Assembly (NCBI GenBank): GCA_025963955.1
Contig: JAOPZU010000236.1
Coordinates: 1 to 8,964, forward strand
Length of the DNA: 8,964 bases
Direction of reading: 5' to 3'
DNA from: Solirubrobacterales bacterium
GTDB taxonomy: Bacteria > Actinomycetota > Thermoleophilia > Solirubrobacterales > Solirubrobacteraceae
Shown: in pieces, positions 1 to 7,107 of the stretch
Layout of the letters: every line of letters begins with the position of its first letter
Position numbering within the stretch: the first letter of the stretch is position 1
Translations under genes and position numbers: made by a program
Notes under the pieces: model-generated
What the model was told of the DNA's origin: nothing
Databases searched by the model: none
The model's input: only the letters and a program-made list of their open reading frames with translations

Positions 1-235
1 CGCCGGGCCCCGGGAGCGGGAGCGGCGGGCGCGCGGGCGCGGCGTCGACCTCGATCGTGCGACGGCCGAAGAAGCCGCCGACGCCGCCCTCCACCCCGTC
101 GCGGCGGGCGACGATGAGCGCGTCCTCGCCGAGCTCGGCGCGGATCTGGGGCAGCACCTCATCCAGGCCCGCACCCGTGAAGGTGCGCAGGCCGGGCGGG
201 CTCTCGTGCTGGTCGTACTCGTTCGCGGGGGTCAT
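1..235 (-). CDS. flhF: FlhF, flagellar placement GTPase, N-terminal part (cut by left window edge)
   Basis: Only the first 78 residues are present; the gene runs off the left edge. FlhF is a signal-recognition-particle-like GTPase that controls where and how many flagella are built, often at the cell pole. The visible part matches the FlhF N-terminal domain: a short variable start, then LRTFTGAGLDEVLPQIRAEL (residues 16-35), GEDALIVARRDGV, and GGVGGFFGRRTIEVDA (about residues 55-70), followed by the beginning of an Ala/Pro-rich linker. The GTPase (NG) domain with its P-loop lies outside the window and cannot be checked. The ATG at 235-233 overlaps the flhA stop as ATGA, with a GGAG about 10 bases upstream, so translation is probably coupled to flhA. 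Position directly after flhA is the common flhA-flhF order. Identification is by domain pattern and context. Confidence 0.88.
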   Translation of the reverse strand, partial: MTPANEYDQHESPPGLRTFTGAGLDEVLPQIRAELGEDALIVARRDGVEGGVGGFFGRRTIEVDAAPARPPLPLPGPG

Positions 236-2292
236 GCGTTCACCACTCCGATGGTCTCGACGCTGATGCCGGGGGAGATCTCGTTATACGCGCACACCGA
301 CAATTGCGGCAACGCCTGTTCGACCAGGCGCCGGAGGTGGCGGCGCACCCGCGAGGAGCAGATGAGCACCGGACGGCGCCCACGGGCGGTGGCCTGCTCG
401 ACCTCGTCGTGCAGCGACTGCACGAGCGCGTGCGCGCGGGCCGGGTCCATCGCGAGGTACTCGCCGTCGCTCGTCTGGGCGATCGACTCGCTGACTTCCT
501 GCTCCATCGCTGGGTCCAGCGCGATCGCACGCAGCCGGTGCTCCGCGTCGAGGTAGGGCGCGAGGATCGTCCGGCCGAGAGCCTGGCGCGCGTACTCGGC
601 CAGCAGATCGGGGTCGCGCGTGATCCGCGCGCGGTCGCCCGCGGCCTCCACGACGGCGCCGAGGTCGCGGATCGAGACGCCCTCGCGCAGCAGCGCCTGC
701 AACACGCGTTGCAGCTCGCCGACCGACAGCAGGTCGGGGACGACCTCCTCGACGACGGCGGCGTTGACCTCCTTGAGGCGGTCGAGCAGCGCGCGTACGT
801 CCTGCCGCGTGAGCAGCTCCGCGACGTGCCGGCGGATCGTCTCGGTCAGGTGGGTGACGATGACGGACTCGCCGTCGACGACGGTGTAGCCGAGCGCCTC
901 GGCCTCGGGGCGGCGCGCGTCGGCGATCCACACGGCGGGCAGCCCGAACGCCGGCTCGGTGGTCGGGACGCCGTCGAGCTGGCCGATGGCGTCGCCCGGG
1001 TCGAGCGCGAGCTGGTGGCCGGCGAGCAGCGCGCCCCGCGCGACCTCGGTCCCGCGGACCTTCATGACGTAGTCGTGCGAGCCGATCAGCACGTCGTCGT
1101 GGATGCGGACGGAGGGGATGATCGTGCCGACCTCCCCCGCGATCTGGCGGCGGACCGCGCCGACGCGCGCCGGCAGCGAGCCGGACGTGCCGCCGCCGTC
1201 GACGAGCGGCACCAGGCCGAAGCCGATCGACAGCTCGAGCGCGTCGAGGGACAGCGCGTCGAGCGCCTGGTCGCGCGGGTTCGCGGGGGGCGCCAGCGCG
1301 GACTGCGCGTGGAGCAGGGCGGTCGCGGTCTCGTCCGCCGCCTCCGCGTCCGCGGTCTTGGCGAGCGAGCGGCCGATGAGGAAGAAACCGCCGCCGATGA
1401 TGACGAAGGGGATCTTCGGCAGGCCCGGCACGAGCGCGAACATGCAGATGACGGCGCCCGCCACCATCGGCGCCTTGCGCTGCGCGGTGATCTGGTGCGC
1501 GATGTCGGCGCCGAGGTCCTTGTCGCTGATCGCGCGGGTGACGATGATGCCGGTCGCCACGCTGATGAGCAGCGCGGGGATCTGGGCGGCCAGGCCGTCG
1601 CCGACGGTCAGGAGGCTGTAGTGCTGGACGGCCGTGCCGATCGGCTCGTGGTGCATCGCGACGCCGACGACGATGCCGCCGACGAGGTTGATCATCGTGA
1701 TGAGGATGGCGGCGATCGCGTCGCCCTTGACGAACTTGGAGGCGCCGTCCATCGCGCCGTAGAAGTCGGCCTCGCGGCTGATGTCCGAGCGGCGCTCGCG
1801 CGCCTGGTCCTCGGTGATCTGGCCCGCGTTGAGGTCCGCGTCGATCGCCATCTGCTTGCCGGGCATCGCGTCGAGGGTGAAGCGCGCGCCGACCTCCGCC
1901 ACGCGCCCCGCACCCGCCGTCACGACGACCATCTGGATGACGACGAGCACCATGAAGATGACCAGGCCGACGACGACGTTGCCGCCGACGACGAAGGTGC
2001 CGAACGCCTCCACGACGTGGCCGGCGTCCCCGTGCAGGAGGACCAGGCGCGTGACGCTGACGTTGATCGCCAGGCGGAAGAGCGTGGTGAGCAGCAGCAG
2101 CGACGGGAAGGAGCTGAAGTCCAGCGGCCGCGGCAGGTAGAGCGTGGCGACGACGACGGCCAGCGCGACCGAGATGTTCAGCGTGATCGCCAGGTCGAGG
2201 ATGACCGGCGGCAGCGGGACGATCATCATCACGACGACGAGCACCACGAGGCCTGCGGCAAGCAGGTCCGAGTGCGCGCCGATGCGCTTCAT
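232..2292 (-). CDS. flhA: FlhA, flagellar type III export gate protein (FHIPEP family)
   Basis: Full-length at 686 residues, normal for the family (about 690). FlhA is the largest export-gate subunit: its membrane half contributes to proton-driven export, and its cytoplasmic half forms a nine-membered ring that docks chaperone-substrate complexes. Hydrophobic segments fill about residues 9-50, 62-86, 99-126 and 193-310. The family signatures are clear: PLDFSSFPSLLLLTTLFRLA (57-76), RFTLDAMPGKQMAIDADLNA (137-156) and FYGAMDGASKFVKGDA (177-192). A variable linker (about 311-345) leads to the soluble domain (about 346-686), including LGYTVVDGESVIVTHL (467-482). The ATG at 2292-2290 has a GGAG six bases upstream; a GTG at 2304-2302 is an alternative adding four residues. 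The gap from flhB is 26 bases. The stop overlaps the flhF start as ATGA. The reading frame stays open far upstream through flhB and fliR, but that is a high-GC artefact, not a fusion. Confidence 0.98.
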   Translation of the reverse strand: MKRIGAHSDLLAAGLVVLVVVMMIVPLPPVILDLAITLNISVALAVVVATLYLPRPLDFSSFPSLLLLTTLFRLAINVSVTRLVLLHGDAGHVVEAFGTFVVGGNVVVGLVIFMVLVVIQMVVVTAGAGRVAEVGARFTLDAMPGKQMAIDADLNAGQITEDQARERRSDISREADFYGAMDGASKFVKGDAIAAILITMINLVGGIVVGVAMHHEPIGTAVQHYSLLTVGDGLAAQIPALLISVATGIIVTRAISDKDLGADIAHQITAQRKAPMVAGAVICMFALVPGLPKIPFVIIGGGFFLIGRSLAKTADAEAADETATALLHAQSALAPPANPRDQALDALSLDALELSIGFGLVPLVDGGGTSGSLPARVGAVRRQIAGEVGTIIPSVRIHDDVLIGSHDYVMKVRGTEVARGALLAGHQLALDPGDAIGQLDGVPTTEPAFGLPAVWIADARRPEAEALGYTVVDGESVIVTHLTETIRRHVAELLTRQDVRALLDRLKEVNAAVVEEVVPDLLSVGELQRVLQALLREGVSIRDLGAVVEAAGDRARITRDPDLLAEYARQALGRTILAPYLDAEHRLRAIALDPAMEQEVSESIAQTSDGEYLAMDPARAHALVQSLHDEVEQATARGRRPVLICSSRVRRHLRRLVEQALPQLSVCAYNEISPGISVETIGVVNA

Positions 2293-2318
2293 GACGGTCT
2301 CCACGGTCTGGTCGTCGG

Positions 2319-3374
2319 TCAGGCGCGACGGGCCTTGAGGCGGTACACGAAGGCCAGGACCTGCGCCACGGCGGCGTACAGGTCCTCCGGGATCTCGTGC
2401 CCGACCTCGCAGGTGGCGTACAGCGACCGGGCGAGCGGCCGGTCCTCCACCAGCGGGACGCCGGCGTCCTTGGCCAGCTCGCGGATGCGCAGCGCGACGA
2501 GGTCCTGTCCCTTCGCGAGGACCATCGGCGCCAGCCGGGTGCCGTCGTACTTCAGCGCGACCGCGAAGTGGGTCGGGTTCGTGACGATGACGTCCGCGGT
2601 CGGGACGTCGGCCATCATGCGGGCGCGCGCGGCCGCCATCTGCCGGCGGCGCATCGCGGCGCGCACCTCGGGCGGCAGGTTCTGGCCCTTGGACTCCTCC
2701 TTGACCTCCTGCAGCTCCATCTTCATCGACTTCTCGTTGCGGTACCGCTGGTAGCCGTAGTCCGCCAGGCCGATGAGCAGGTAGGCGAAGACCGCGCGCA
2801 TCGCGATCGCGTGGATGTTCGACGAGAGCGCCGCGGCGAGCTCCCCCGGGCCGATGCCCACCATCGCCCCCATGCCGCTGATCTTCGGCGCGGCGAACGA
2901 GATGACGATCGCGCCGACGATCGTGACCTTGGAGACCGACTTCGCGCCTTCGACGAGCGCGTTGGGACCGAAGATGTTCTTGGCGCCCTTGAGCGGGTTG
3001 ATGCGTTTGGGGTCCGGCTTGAGCGCGTGGGTGGACGGCTTCACCCCGACCTGCACGAGGCTGATGAGGACGCCGGCCACCATGCAGACGGCCGCGATCG
3101 GGGCGACCGCCAGCAGGAACGCGCTGCCGGCGTGGATCAGGAGGTCCCCGACGTGGTCCCGGGAGACGACGGACGGGTCGCGGATCTGCGTGAGCGTGGC
3201 CCGCATCGAGTCGCTCATCCGGCGGCCGGCGGCGGGGCCGGCGCTGCCGAGGGCGATCAGGCCGGCGAGCAGGACGACAGCGCCGTTGAGGTCGCTCGAC
3301 TTGGCGACCTGGCCCTTCTTGCGGGCCTCCTCGCGGCGCTTGGGTGTCGCCTTCTCGCTCTTCTCGCCCGCCAT
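2319..3374 (-). CDS. flhB: FlhB, flagellar export gate protein with autocleavage switch
   Basis: 351 residues, the usual length (about 350-380). FlhB binds the FliPQR core and switches the export apparatus from rod/hook to filament substrates after cleaving itself. The N-terminus has the hallmark KATPKRREEARKKGQVAKSS (residues 8-27), followed by membrane segments at about 31-46, 80-110, 150-175 and 187-206. The basic segment around KPDPKRINPLKGAKNIFG (119-136) is typical. The cytoplasmic domain carries the autocleavage motif NPTH at 266-269, with cleavage expected between N266 and P267, then KYDGTRLAPMVLAKGQDLVA and a conserved DRPLARSLY (311-319). The protein ends soon after the C-terminal cleavage domain, with no long tail. 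The ATG at 3374-3372 lies 12 bases after the fliR stop; the Shine-Dalgarno is weak, so coupling with fliR is likely. All key residues are present. Confidence 0.98.
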   Translation of the reverse strand: MAGEKSEKATPKRREEARKKGQVAKSSDLNGAVVLLAGLIALGSAGPAAGRRMSDSMRATLTQIRDPSVVSRDHVGDLLIHAGSAFLLAVAPIAAVCMVAGVLISLVQVGVKPSTHALKPDPKRINPLKGAKNIFGPNALVEGAKSVSKVTIVGAIVISFAAPKISGMGAMVGIGPGELAAALSSNIHAIAMRAVFAYLLIGLADYGYQRYRNEKSMKMELQEVKEESKGQNLPPEVRAAMRRRQMAAARARMMADVPTADVIVTNPTHFAVALKYDGTRLAPMVLAKGQDLVALRIRELAKDAGVPLVEDRPLARSLYATCEVGHEIPEDLYAAVAQVLAFVYRLKARRA

Positions 3375-3386
3375 GCTCGGCGTCGC

Positions 3387-4181
3387 CTAGCCGCTGACCT
3401 TCAGCGTGGCCAGGGCCGCGCCGACGTCGCGCTGGAGCTCGTCCCCCAGCCAGCCGGCCACGAACGGCAGCGACACGGAGATCAGCAGCAGGCCCACGAC
3501 GACCTTCGCGGGAAAGCCGACCTGGAAGACGTTGAGCTGCGGCACCACGCGGGAGACGACGCCAAAGGCGGCGTCCGTCAGCGTCAGGGCGAGGATGACC
3601 GGGCCGGCGACCTGGATGGCGGCGAGGAAGATCTGCGAGAAGGACTGCAGCGCGCCGCTGACCATGACGTCCAGCCGCGGGTACTCGAGCAGGCCGACGA
3701 CCTCGTAGGTGCGCGCCAGGCCGCGGATGACCCACGCGTCCCCGCCGATGCCGATGAAGACGAGGACCGACACCAGGCTGTAGAGCTGCTGCAGGACCGT
3801 GGACTGGTTGCCCGTGATGGGGTCGATGAGCGAGCCGAAGGAGAAGCCGATCATCGTGTCCAGCAGCGACCCGGCGATCTGGACCGAGGCGAACAGCGCG
3901 CCCAGCGCGAAGGCGAACGCCAGGCCGACCATCAGCTCCTTGCCGAGTAGTCCGGCGAAGGCGTACTGGTCCGTCGGCAGGTGCAGGTGGGCGCCGGCGA
4001 CGGGCGAGAGGCCGACGGCCAGCGCCACCGCGACGATGCCACGCACGCGGGCGGGCACGAGCTTGGAGCTGAACAGCGGCGCCAGGATGAACAGCGGCGA
4101 GACGCGGGCGAGGACGAGGAAGAACGCGCCGACGCGGTCCGGCCCGAGCTGGTCGAGCAGCTGCTGGAGGGTGAGGTCCAC
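3387..4181 (-). CDS. fliR: FliR, flagellar export gate membrane protein
   Basis: 264 residues, standard length for FliR, a core subunit of the FliP5-FliQ4-FliR1 export channel. The sequence is almost entirely membrane segments (about residues 18-38, 46-64, 76-105, 132-152, 183-210, 225-246). The conserved C-terminal FliR motif is seen as RVVPQLNVFQVGFPAK (211-226), and LLDTMIGFSFGSLIDP (107-122) corresponds to the conserved central loop. The start is a GTG at 4181-4179; no ATG is available before the first membrane segment, and the Shine-Dalgarno is poor, so expression probably depends on readthrough from fliQ, whose stop is 18 bases upstream. The flhB start follows 12 bases after the TAG stop. 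Both family pattern and gene order agree. Confidence 0.97.
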   Translation of the reverse strand: MDLTLQQLLDQLGPDRVGAFFLVLARVSPLFILAPLFSSKLVPARVRGIVAVALAVGLSPVAGAHLHLPTDQYAFAGLLGKELMVGLAFAFALGALFASVQIAGSLLDTMIGFSFGSLIDPITGNQSTVLQQLYSLVSVLVFIGIGGDAWVIRGLARTYEVVGLLEYPRLDVMVSGALQSFSQIFLAAIQVAGPVILALTLTDAAFGVVSRVVPQLNVFQVGFPAKVVVGLLLISVSLPFVAGWLGDELQRDVGAALATLKVSG

Positions 4182-4199
4182 GGCGCGGCGCCCGGGCGT

Positions 4200-4475
4200 C
4201 TAGCCGCTGCCGGCCATGTCCGGGATGGACAGCCACAGCTCCTGCGTGTAGCTCAGCAGCTCGCCGAGCATCCACGGGCCGCCGATCATCAGCACGCCCG
4301 CGAGGGCGAGCACCTTCGGGATGAACGAGAGCGTCTGCTCCTGGATCTGCGTGATCGCCTGGAAGACGGAGACGGCGAGGCCGATGACGAGGCCCACGAG
4401 CAGCAGCGGCAGCGCGATCTTGAGGGTGAGCGCGAGCGCCTGCGTCGACAGGCTGATGACGGTGTCCTGGTCCAT
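4200..4475 (-). CDS. fliQ: FliQ, small flagellar export gate protein
   Basis: 91 residues, the typical size of FliQ (about 89). FliQ helical hairpins wrap around the FliP/FliR core to form the closed export channel in the inner membrane. Two hydrophobic segments are present (about residues 13-38 and 55-75), joined by the strongly conserved loop FQAITQIQEQTLSFIPK (38-54). The ATG at 4475-4473 overlaps the fliP stop by one base (TGATG), the classic arrangement for translational coupling; a GGAG lies about 11 bases upstream inside fliP. The stop is TAG. No unusual feature. Confidence 0.97.
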   Translation of the reverse strand: MDQDTVISLSTQALALTLKIALPLLLVGLVIGLAVSVFQAITQIQEQTLSFIPKVLALAGVLMIGGPWMLGELLSYTQELWLSIPDMAGSG

Positions 4476-5131
4476 CAGTGAAAGCTCTCCACGACAGATT
4501 GGGTGACGAGGTTCCAGCCGTCGACGAGCACGAACAGCAGGATCTTGAAGGGCAGGCTGATGAAGACCGGGGGCAGCATCACCATGCCCATCGACATCAG
4601 CGTGGAGCTCACGACGAGGTCGATGACGAGGAACGGCAGGAAGATCAGGAAGCCGATCTGGAACGCCGTCTTGAGCTCGCTGATGATGAACGCGGGGATC
4701 AGGACGTAGGTCGGGACGTCGGCGCGGGTCTTCGGGCGCTCGAGCTTGGCGAGCTTCACGAACAGCGCGAGGTCCTTCGTGCGCGTCTGCTTGAACATGA
4801 AGGCGCGGATCGGCTCCTGACCGCGCTGGAACGCCTCGCCCTGGCTGATCTTGTGCTCGGTGAGCGGCTTGATCGCGACGTCGTTGACCTGCGTGAAGGT
4901 GGGCGCCATGACGAAGATCGTCAGGAAGAGGGCGATGCCGACGAGCACCTGGTTCGGCGGCGCCGTCGGCGTGCCGAGGCCGGTCCGGATGAAGCCGAGG
5001 ACGACGACGATGCGCGTGAAGCCGGTGACCGTGAACAGCAGGGCCGGGACGAGCGTCACGCCGCCGATGAGCAGCAGCAGCTGGACGGTGTTCGTCGAGG
5101 CCTGGGCCGCGGCGGCGGCGAGCGGGATCAT
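4475..5131 (-). CDS. fliP: FliP, flagellar export gate channel protein
   Basis: 218 residues. FliP forms the pentameric core of the flagellar export channel. Both FliP family signatures are seen: [18 protein letters not shown] (146-163) and [18 protein letters not shown] (165-182), together with [17 protein letters not shown] (38-54), [15 protein letters not shown] (57-71) and the C-terminal [20 protein letters not shown] (186-205). Proteobacterial FliP carries a cleavable signal peptide; here the mature region begins within about 13 residues of the start ([12 protein letters not shown]), so no such peptide is present. This resembles the shorter Gram-positive form, known to me from Bacillus subtilis at about 221 residues. 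The ATG at 5131-5129 overlaps the fliO stop as ATGA, and no in-frame start lies further upstream. fliQ follows with a one-base overlap. Confidence 0.98.
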   Translation of the reverse strand: MIPLAAAAAQASTNTVQLLLLIGGVTLVPALLFTVTGFTRIVVVLGFIRTGLGTPTAPPNQVLVGIALFLTIFVMAPTFTQVNDVAIKPLTEHKISQGEAFQRGQEPIRAFMFKQTRTKDLALFVKLAKLERPKTRADVPTYVLIPAFIISELKTAFQIGFLIFLPFLVIDLVVSSTLMSMGMVMLPPVFISLPFKILLFVLVDGWNLVTQSVVESFH

Positions 5132-5676
5132 CGGGTGCTCAGCTCGCGCAGCCGGCCGACGAGGCCGGTGGCCGGCCGCGGCGGGCCGACCGAGGGGCGC
5201 GGGCCCGCCAGGTCGTCGTCGGCGTCGTCCGCCGGGTCGATGAGGCCGACGGCGATGGCCTCCTCCTCGGTGTAGGTCCGGATCGGGACGACGCCGTGCT
5301 CGGCGCTGCCGATGAGCACGAGCTCCCGGCCGGCGCGGACGAGGTGCAGCGAGCGGTTCGGGCCCAGCGGGATCGTGGCCGCGTGCTGCAGCCCGGCGCC
5401 GCTGACCCGCGACTCGCGGGAGTCCTTCACCTGGCGCAGCACCCAGGCGACGCCGTAGATGACGCCGATGACGACGGCCAGGCCGACGATGGTGCGGACG
5501 AGGTTGCCCGAGCCGCCGCCGACGGTCGCCGCCTTCCGCGGGGCGTCCGCGGGGAGGTTCAGCGGCGTGTTCTCGCCCGGGCCCGTGAAGGCGGCGGCGA
5601 GGGCCGAGGTGGGGGCGGACAGCACGAGGCCGACCACCAGCGTGGACAGGGAGAGCTTGCGGGACATCGGTGGCAT
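5128..5676 (-). CDS. fliO: FliO, flagellar export gate assembly protein
   Basis: 182 residues. FliO is a bitopic membrane protein that scaffolds assembly of the FliP/FliR complex. Sequence conservation is low in this family, so the call rests on architecture and position directly before fliP. An N-terminal hydrophobic segment resembling a signal peptide (about residues 10-28, ending SALAA) is followed by a short linker, a transmembrane helix (about 59-80), basic residues, and the small FliO cytoplasmic domain (about 98-140: [20 protein letters not shown], then [11 protein letters not shown]). The tail is acidic then Pro-rich (148-170). The start used is ATG at 5676-5674; a second in-frame ATG three codons later (5667-5665) is possible, and neither has a strong Shine-Dalgarno. 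It is the first gene after a 123-bp gap with a candidate flagellar promoter, so it may head its own transcript. Confidence 0.93.
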   Translation of the reverse strand: MPPMSRKLSLSTLVVGLVLSAPTSALAAAFTGPGENTPLNLPADAPRKAATVGGGSGNLVRTIVGLAVVIGVIYGVAWVLRQVKDSRESRVSGAGLQHAATIPLGPNRSLHLVRAGRELVLIGSAEHGVVPIRTYTEEEAIAVGLIDPADDADDDLAGPRPSVGPPRPATGLVGRLRELSTR

Positions 5677-5706
5677 GTGTCCGGGGGCTGGATCTGCGTC
5701 CCGGAC

Positions 5707-5727
5707 ACCCCGGTGGTCGGCCGGGGT
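5707..5727. repeat. Inverted repeat (7-bp stem, 7-base loop) before fliO
   Basis: On the plus strand ACCCCGG (5707-5713), a seven-base spacer TGGTCGG, and CCGGGGT (5721-5727) form a perfect seven-pair stem. It sits 31 bases upstream of the fliO start and overlaps the candidate -10 box. There is no T-run on either side, so it does not look like a classical intrinsic terminator. It could be an operator, part of a leader hairpin, or chance in GC-rich DNA. Confidence 0.4.
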
Positions 5728-5740
5728 CCTCGTGCCTTTA
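5714..5740 (-). promoter_or_regulatory. Candidate sigma-28 (FliA/SigD/WhiG-type) promoter upstream of fliO
   Basis: Reading the minus strand, TAAA (5740-5737) is followed by exactly 15 bases and then GCCGACCA (5721-5714). The known consensus for FliA/WhiG-type sigma factors is TAAA-N15-GCCGATAA, so the -35 box matches 4 of 4, the spacing is exact, and the -10 box matches 6 of 8. A start site about 7 bases beyond would give a leader of roughly 30 bases before the fliO ATG. The match is seen in sequence; its use as a promoter is inferred. The presence of a sigma-28 gene in this genome is not shown here. The -10 box lies inside the inverted repeat at 5707-5727. Confidence 0.55.
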
Positions 5741-5757
5741 GGCGATGTCGGTGGTGG

Positions 5758-5775
5758 GGGCGCCGGCCGGCGCCC
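5758..5775. repeat. 18-bp perfect palindrome downstream of the propeller gene
   Basis: GGGCGCCGGCCGGCGCCC reads the same on both strands without a mismatch. It lies 25 bases after the stop of the propeller gene. In RNA it could fold as a seven-pair GC stem with a GGCC loop. No T-run follows on the minus strand (the next bases are CCACCACCGAC), so a standard Rho-independent terminator is not supported. A processing or weak termination hairpin, or a binding site for a dimeric protein, is possible. Confidence 0.45.
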
Positions 5776-5799
5776 TGCCTCGCGGCGCCCGGGGGCGGG

Positions 5800-7050
5800 C
5801 TACCCCACCGCGTCCCGGCGGACCACGCCGACGCGCACGCGCTGGGGATGGTCGCCGACGGGCAGGGAGCCCGTCTCCTTGCCCGTCGCGTAGGAGATGC
5901 GGGCGATGCGGTCGTCGCCGGAGTAGGAGACGATGCAGCTGCCGGCGTCCGCGCTGTTCGTCGCCCAGTAGGGCTTGGAGCCGTGGGAGCCGATCGTGTA
6001 GGAGAACGTCTTCCGGTCGACGATCGCCGCGTAGTCGGAGACCGTGCCGGCGACGCAGAGCTTCGTCCCCGCCCGGTTCATGGCCAGGCCGTGGTGGGCG
6101 GAGTCGAGCAGGTACTCGTCGCGCCGCTTGCCCGCCGCCTCGGCGCTCATGGGCAGCGTGGCGATCCGCAGCGGGCGGTTGCGCTGCAGGTCGAACTCGA
6201 CGAACCCGTGCAGGAAGGAGAGCTGCAGGTAGACGTAGCGCTCGTCCGGCGCGACGGCCATCGGCCGCACCGCGGAGCTCATGCCGGGAAAGCCGAAGGT
6301 GCGCAGGATCTTCCCGATGTCCAGGCGCTTGCGGATCTCGTAGGTCTTCGCGTCGATGACCTCGAAGACGCGCTCGCCCTTGCTCGCGTCGAGCGCGTAC
6401 TCGTCGGTCGGCGTGTAGACCGTGCCGATCGAGGCGTGGTAGATCGTCTTGCCGTCGGCGGAGAAGTTGGACTCGTGCGGGGTGTCGCCCGAGGCGAAGC
6501 TCGTGATGATGCGGCCCGTCGCGGTGTCGATCACGTGGACCTTGCGCGCGGTCGACGCGGAGACCAGCAGGCGCGTGCCGTCGGGCGAGATCGCCATGTG
6601 GTCGGAGCGGTGACCCTCGACGGGGCGGCGCCAGCGGATCGCGCCCGTGGCGACGTCGATGGCGACGACGTCCGCGAGGCTCGGCCGGGACACGAAGACG
6701 GTGCGCCCGTCCTTGGCGCCGAAGGTGTCGTCGACGTACTGGTTGTGGCCCTCGCCCACCTGCTGCGCGATCGCGATGAAGAACGCCAGGCGGACGGGAT
6801 CCGCGCTGATCTCGGCCATGCGCTGCCCGATGTCCGGGATGGCGTTCAGGCGCTTGAGGCGCTTCATCGAGGCGGGGTCGACGATGTCGATCGTCCCGTC
6901 CCAGTTGTTCCCGACGAAGAGCGCGTCGCGGACGACCGCCGGCGGCGTGTTCGCCTTGGTCCTGCGCGCCTTCGCCTCCGCCGCCGCCGGCAGCATGCCC
7001 AGCAGCAGCGCCGCGACGACGACCATGACCCATCGCTGAGACTTGAACAT
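5800..7050 (-). CDS. Secreted YncE-like seven-bladed beta-propeller protein, function unknown
   Basis: 416 residues. A Sec signal peptide is clear: basic start, hydrophobic core (about 8-20), and an AAAEA-like cleavage region near residues 24-28, with no lipobox cysteine. The rest shows repeated beta-propeller blades of the YVTN/YncE type: GTIDIVDPAS (52-61), VVAIDVATGAIRW (128-140), VHVIDTATGRI (171-181), FEVIDAKTYEI (229-239), FVEFDLQRNRPLRI (283-296), AAIVDRKTFS (341-350) and ARISYATGKE (383-392), seven in all. Interblade turns include HMAISPDG (151-158) and HESNFSADG (192-200). About 50 residues (70-118) between blades 1 and 2 look like an inserted helical/loop segment. Cysteines occur only at 332 and 372, in neighbouring blades. 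The ATG at 7050 has a good Shine-Dalgarno (GAGGGAG, six bases away). Members of this fold bind ligands or protein partners or serve as enzymes; I cannot name a substrate. Its place between fliN and fliO is not a standard flagellar position. Confidence 0.85.
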   Translation of the reverse strand: MFKSQRWVMVVVAALLLGMLPAAAEAKARRTKANTPPAVVRDALFVGNNWDGTIDIVDPASMKRLKRLNAIPDIGQRMAEISADPVRLAFFIAIAQQVGEGHNQYVDDTFGAKDGRTVFVSRPSLADVVAIDVATGAIRWRRPVEGHRSDHMAISPDGTRLLVSASTARKVHVIDTATGRIITSFASGDTPHESNFSADGKTIYHASIGTVYTPTDEYALDASKGERVFEVIDAKTYEIRKRLDIGKILRTFGFPGMSSAVRPMAVAPDERYVYLQLSFLHGFVEFDLQRNRPLRIATLPMSAEAAGKRRDEYLLDSAHHGLAMNRAGTKLCVAGTVSDYAAIVDRKTFSYTIGSHGSKPYWATNSADAGSCIVSYSGDDRIARISYATGKETGSLPVGDHPQRVRVGVVRRDAVG

Positions 7051-7056
7051 CCCGCA

Positions 7057-7063
7057 CTCCCTC
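7057..7063 (-). promoter_or_regulatory. Strong ribosome binding site of the propeller gene
   Basis: Minus-strand GAGGGAG ends six bases before the ATG at 7050. It is among the better Shine-Dalgarno sequences in the window and supports independent translation of this gene and the chosen start. Confidence 0.65.
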
Positions 7064-7107
7064 GCTTCGTGTCGCGGCTCCGTGGCCGGCCTTTCGCCCC
7101 GCAGTCT

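Noticed and set aside
304..2754. Long plus-strand open frame antisense to flhA and the end of flhB
   Set aside because: The translation is Arg/Asp/Ala/Val-rich low complexity with no domain, and lies opposite well-identified genes. Such frames are common in high-GC DNA.
2293..4275. Apparent N-terminal extension of flhA by about 660 residues
   Set aside because: The frame simply lacks stops because of high GC. The extension overlaps flhB and fliR in another frame, and the 686-residue FlhA from ATG 2292 is full length.
5090..5131. FliP as a truncated protein lacking its signal peptide
   Set aside because: Gram-positive FliP (for example from Bacillus subtilis) has the same short form and lacks a cleavable signal, so this appears normal.
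5738..7057. A second long minus-strand frame (439 residues) overlapping the propeller gene
   Set aside because: It is Arg/Gly/Ala-rich without structure, while the alternative frame gives a clear signal peptide and propeller repeats.
7083..7090. GCCGGCCA on the minus strand as a second sigma-28 -10 box ahead of the propeller gene
   Set aside because: There is no TAAA-like element 15 bases upstream (the sequence there is GCAG), so the resemblance is to a GC-rich half-site only.
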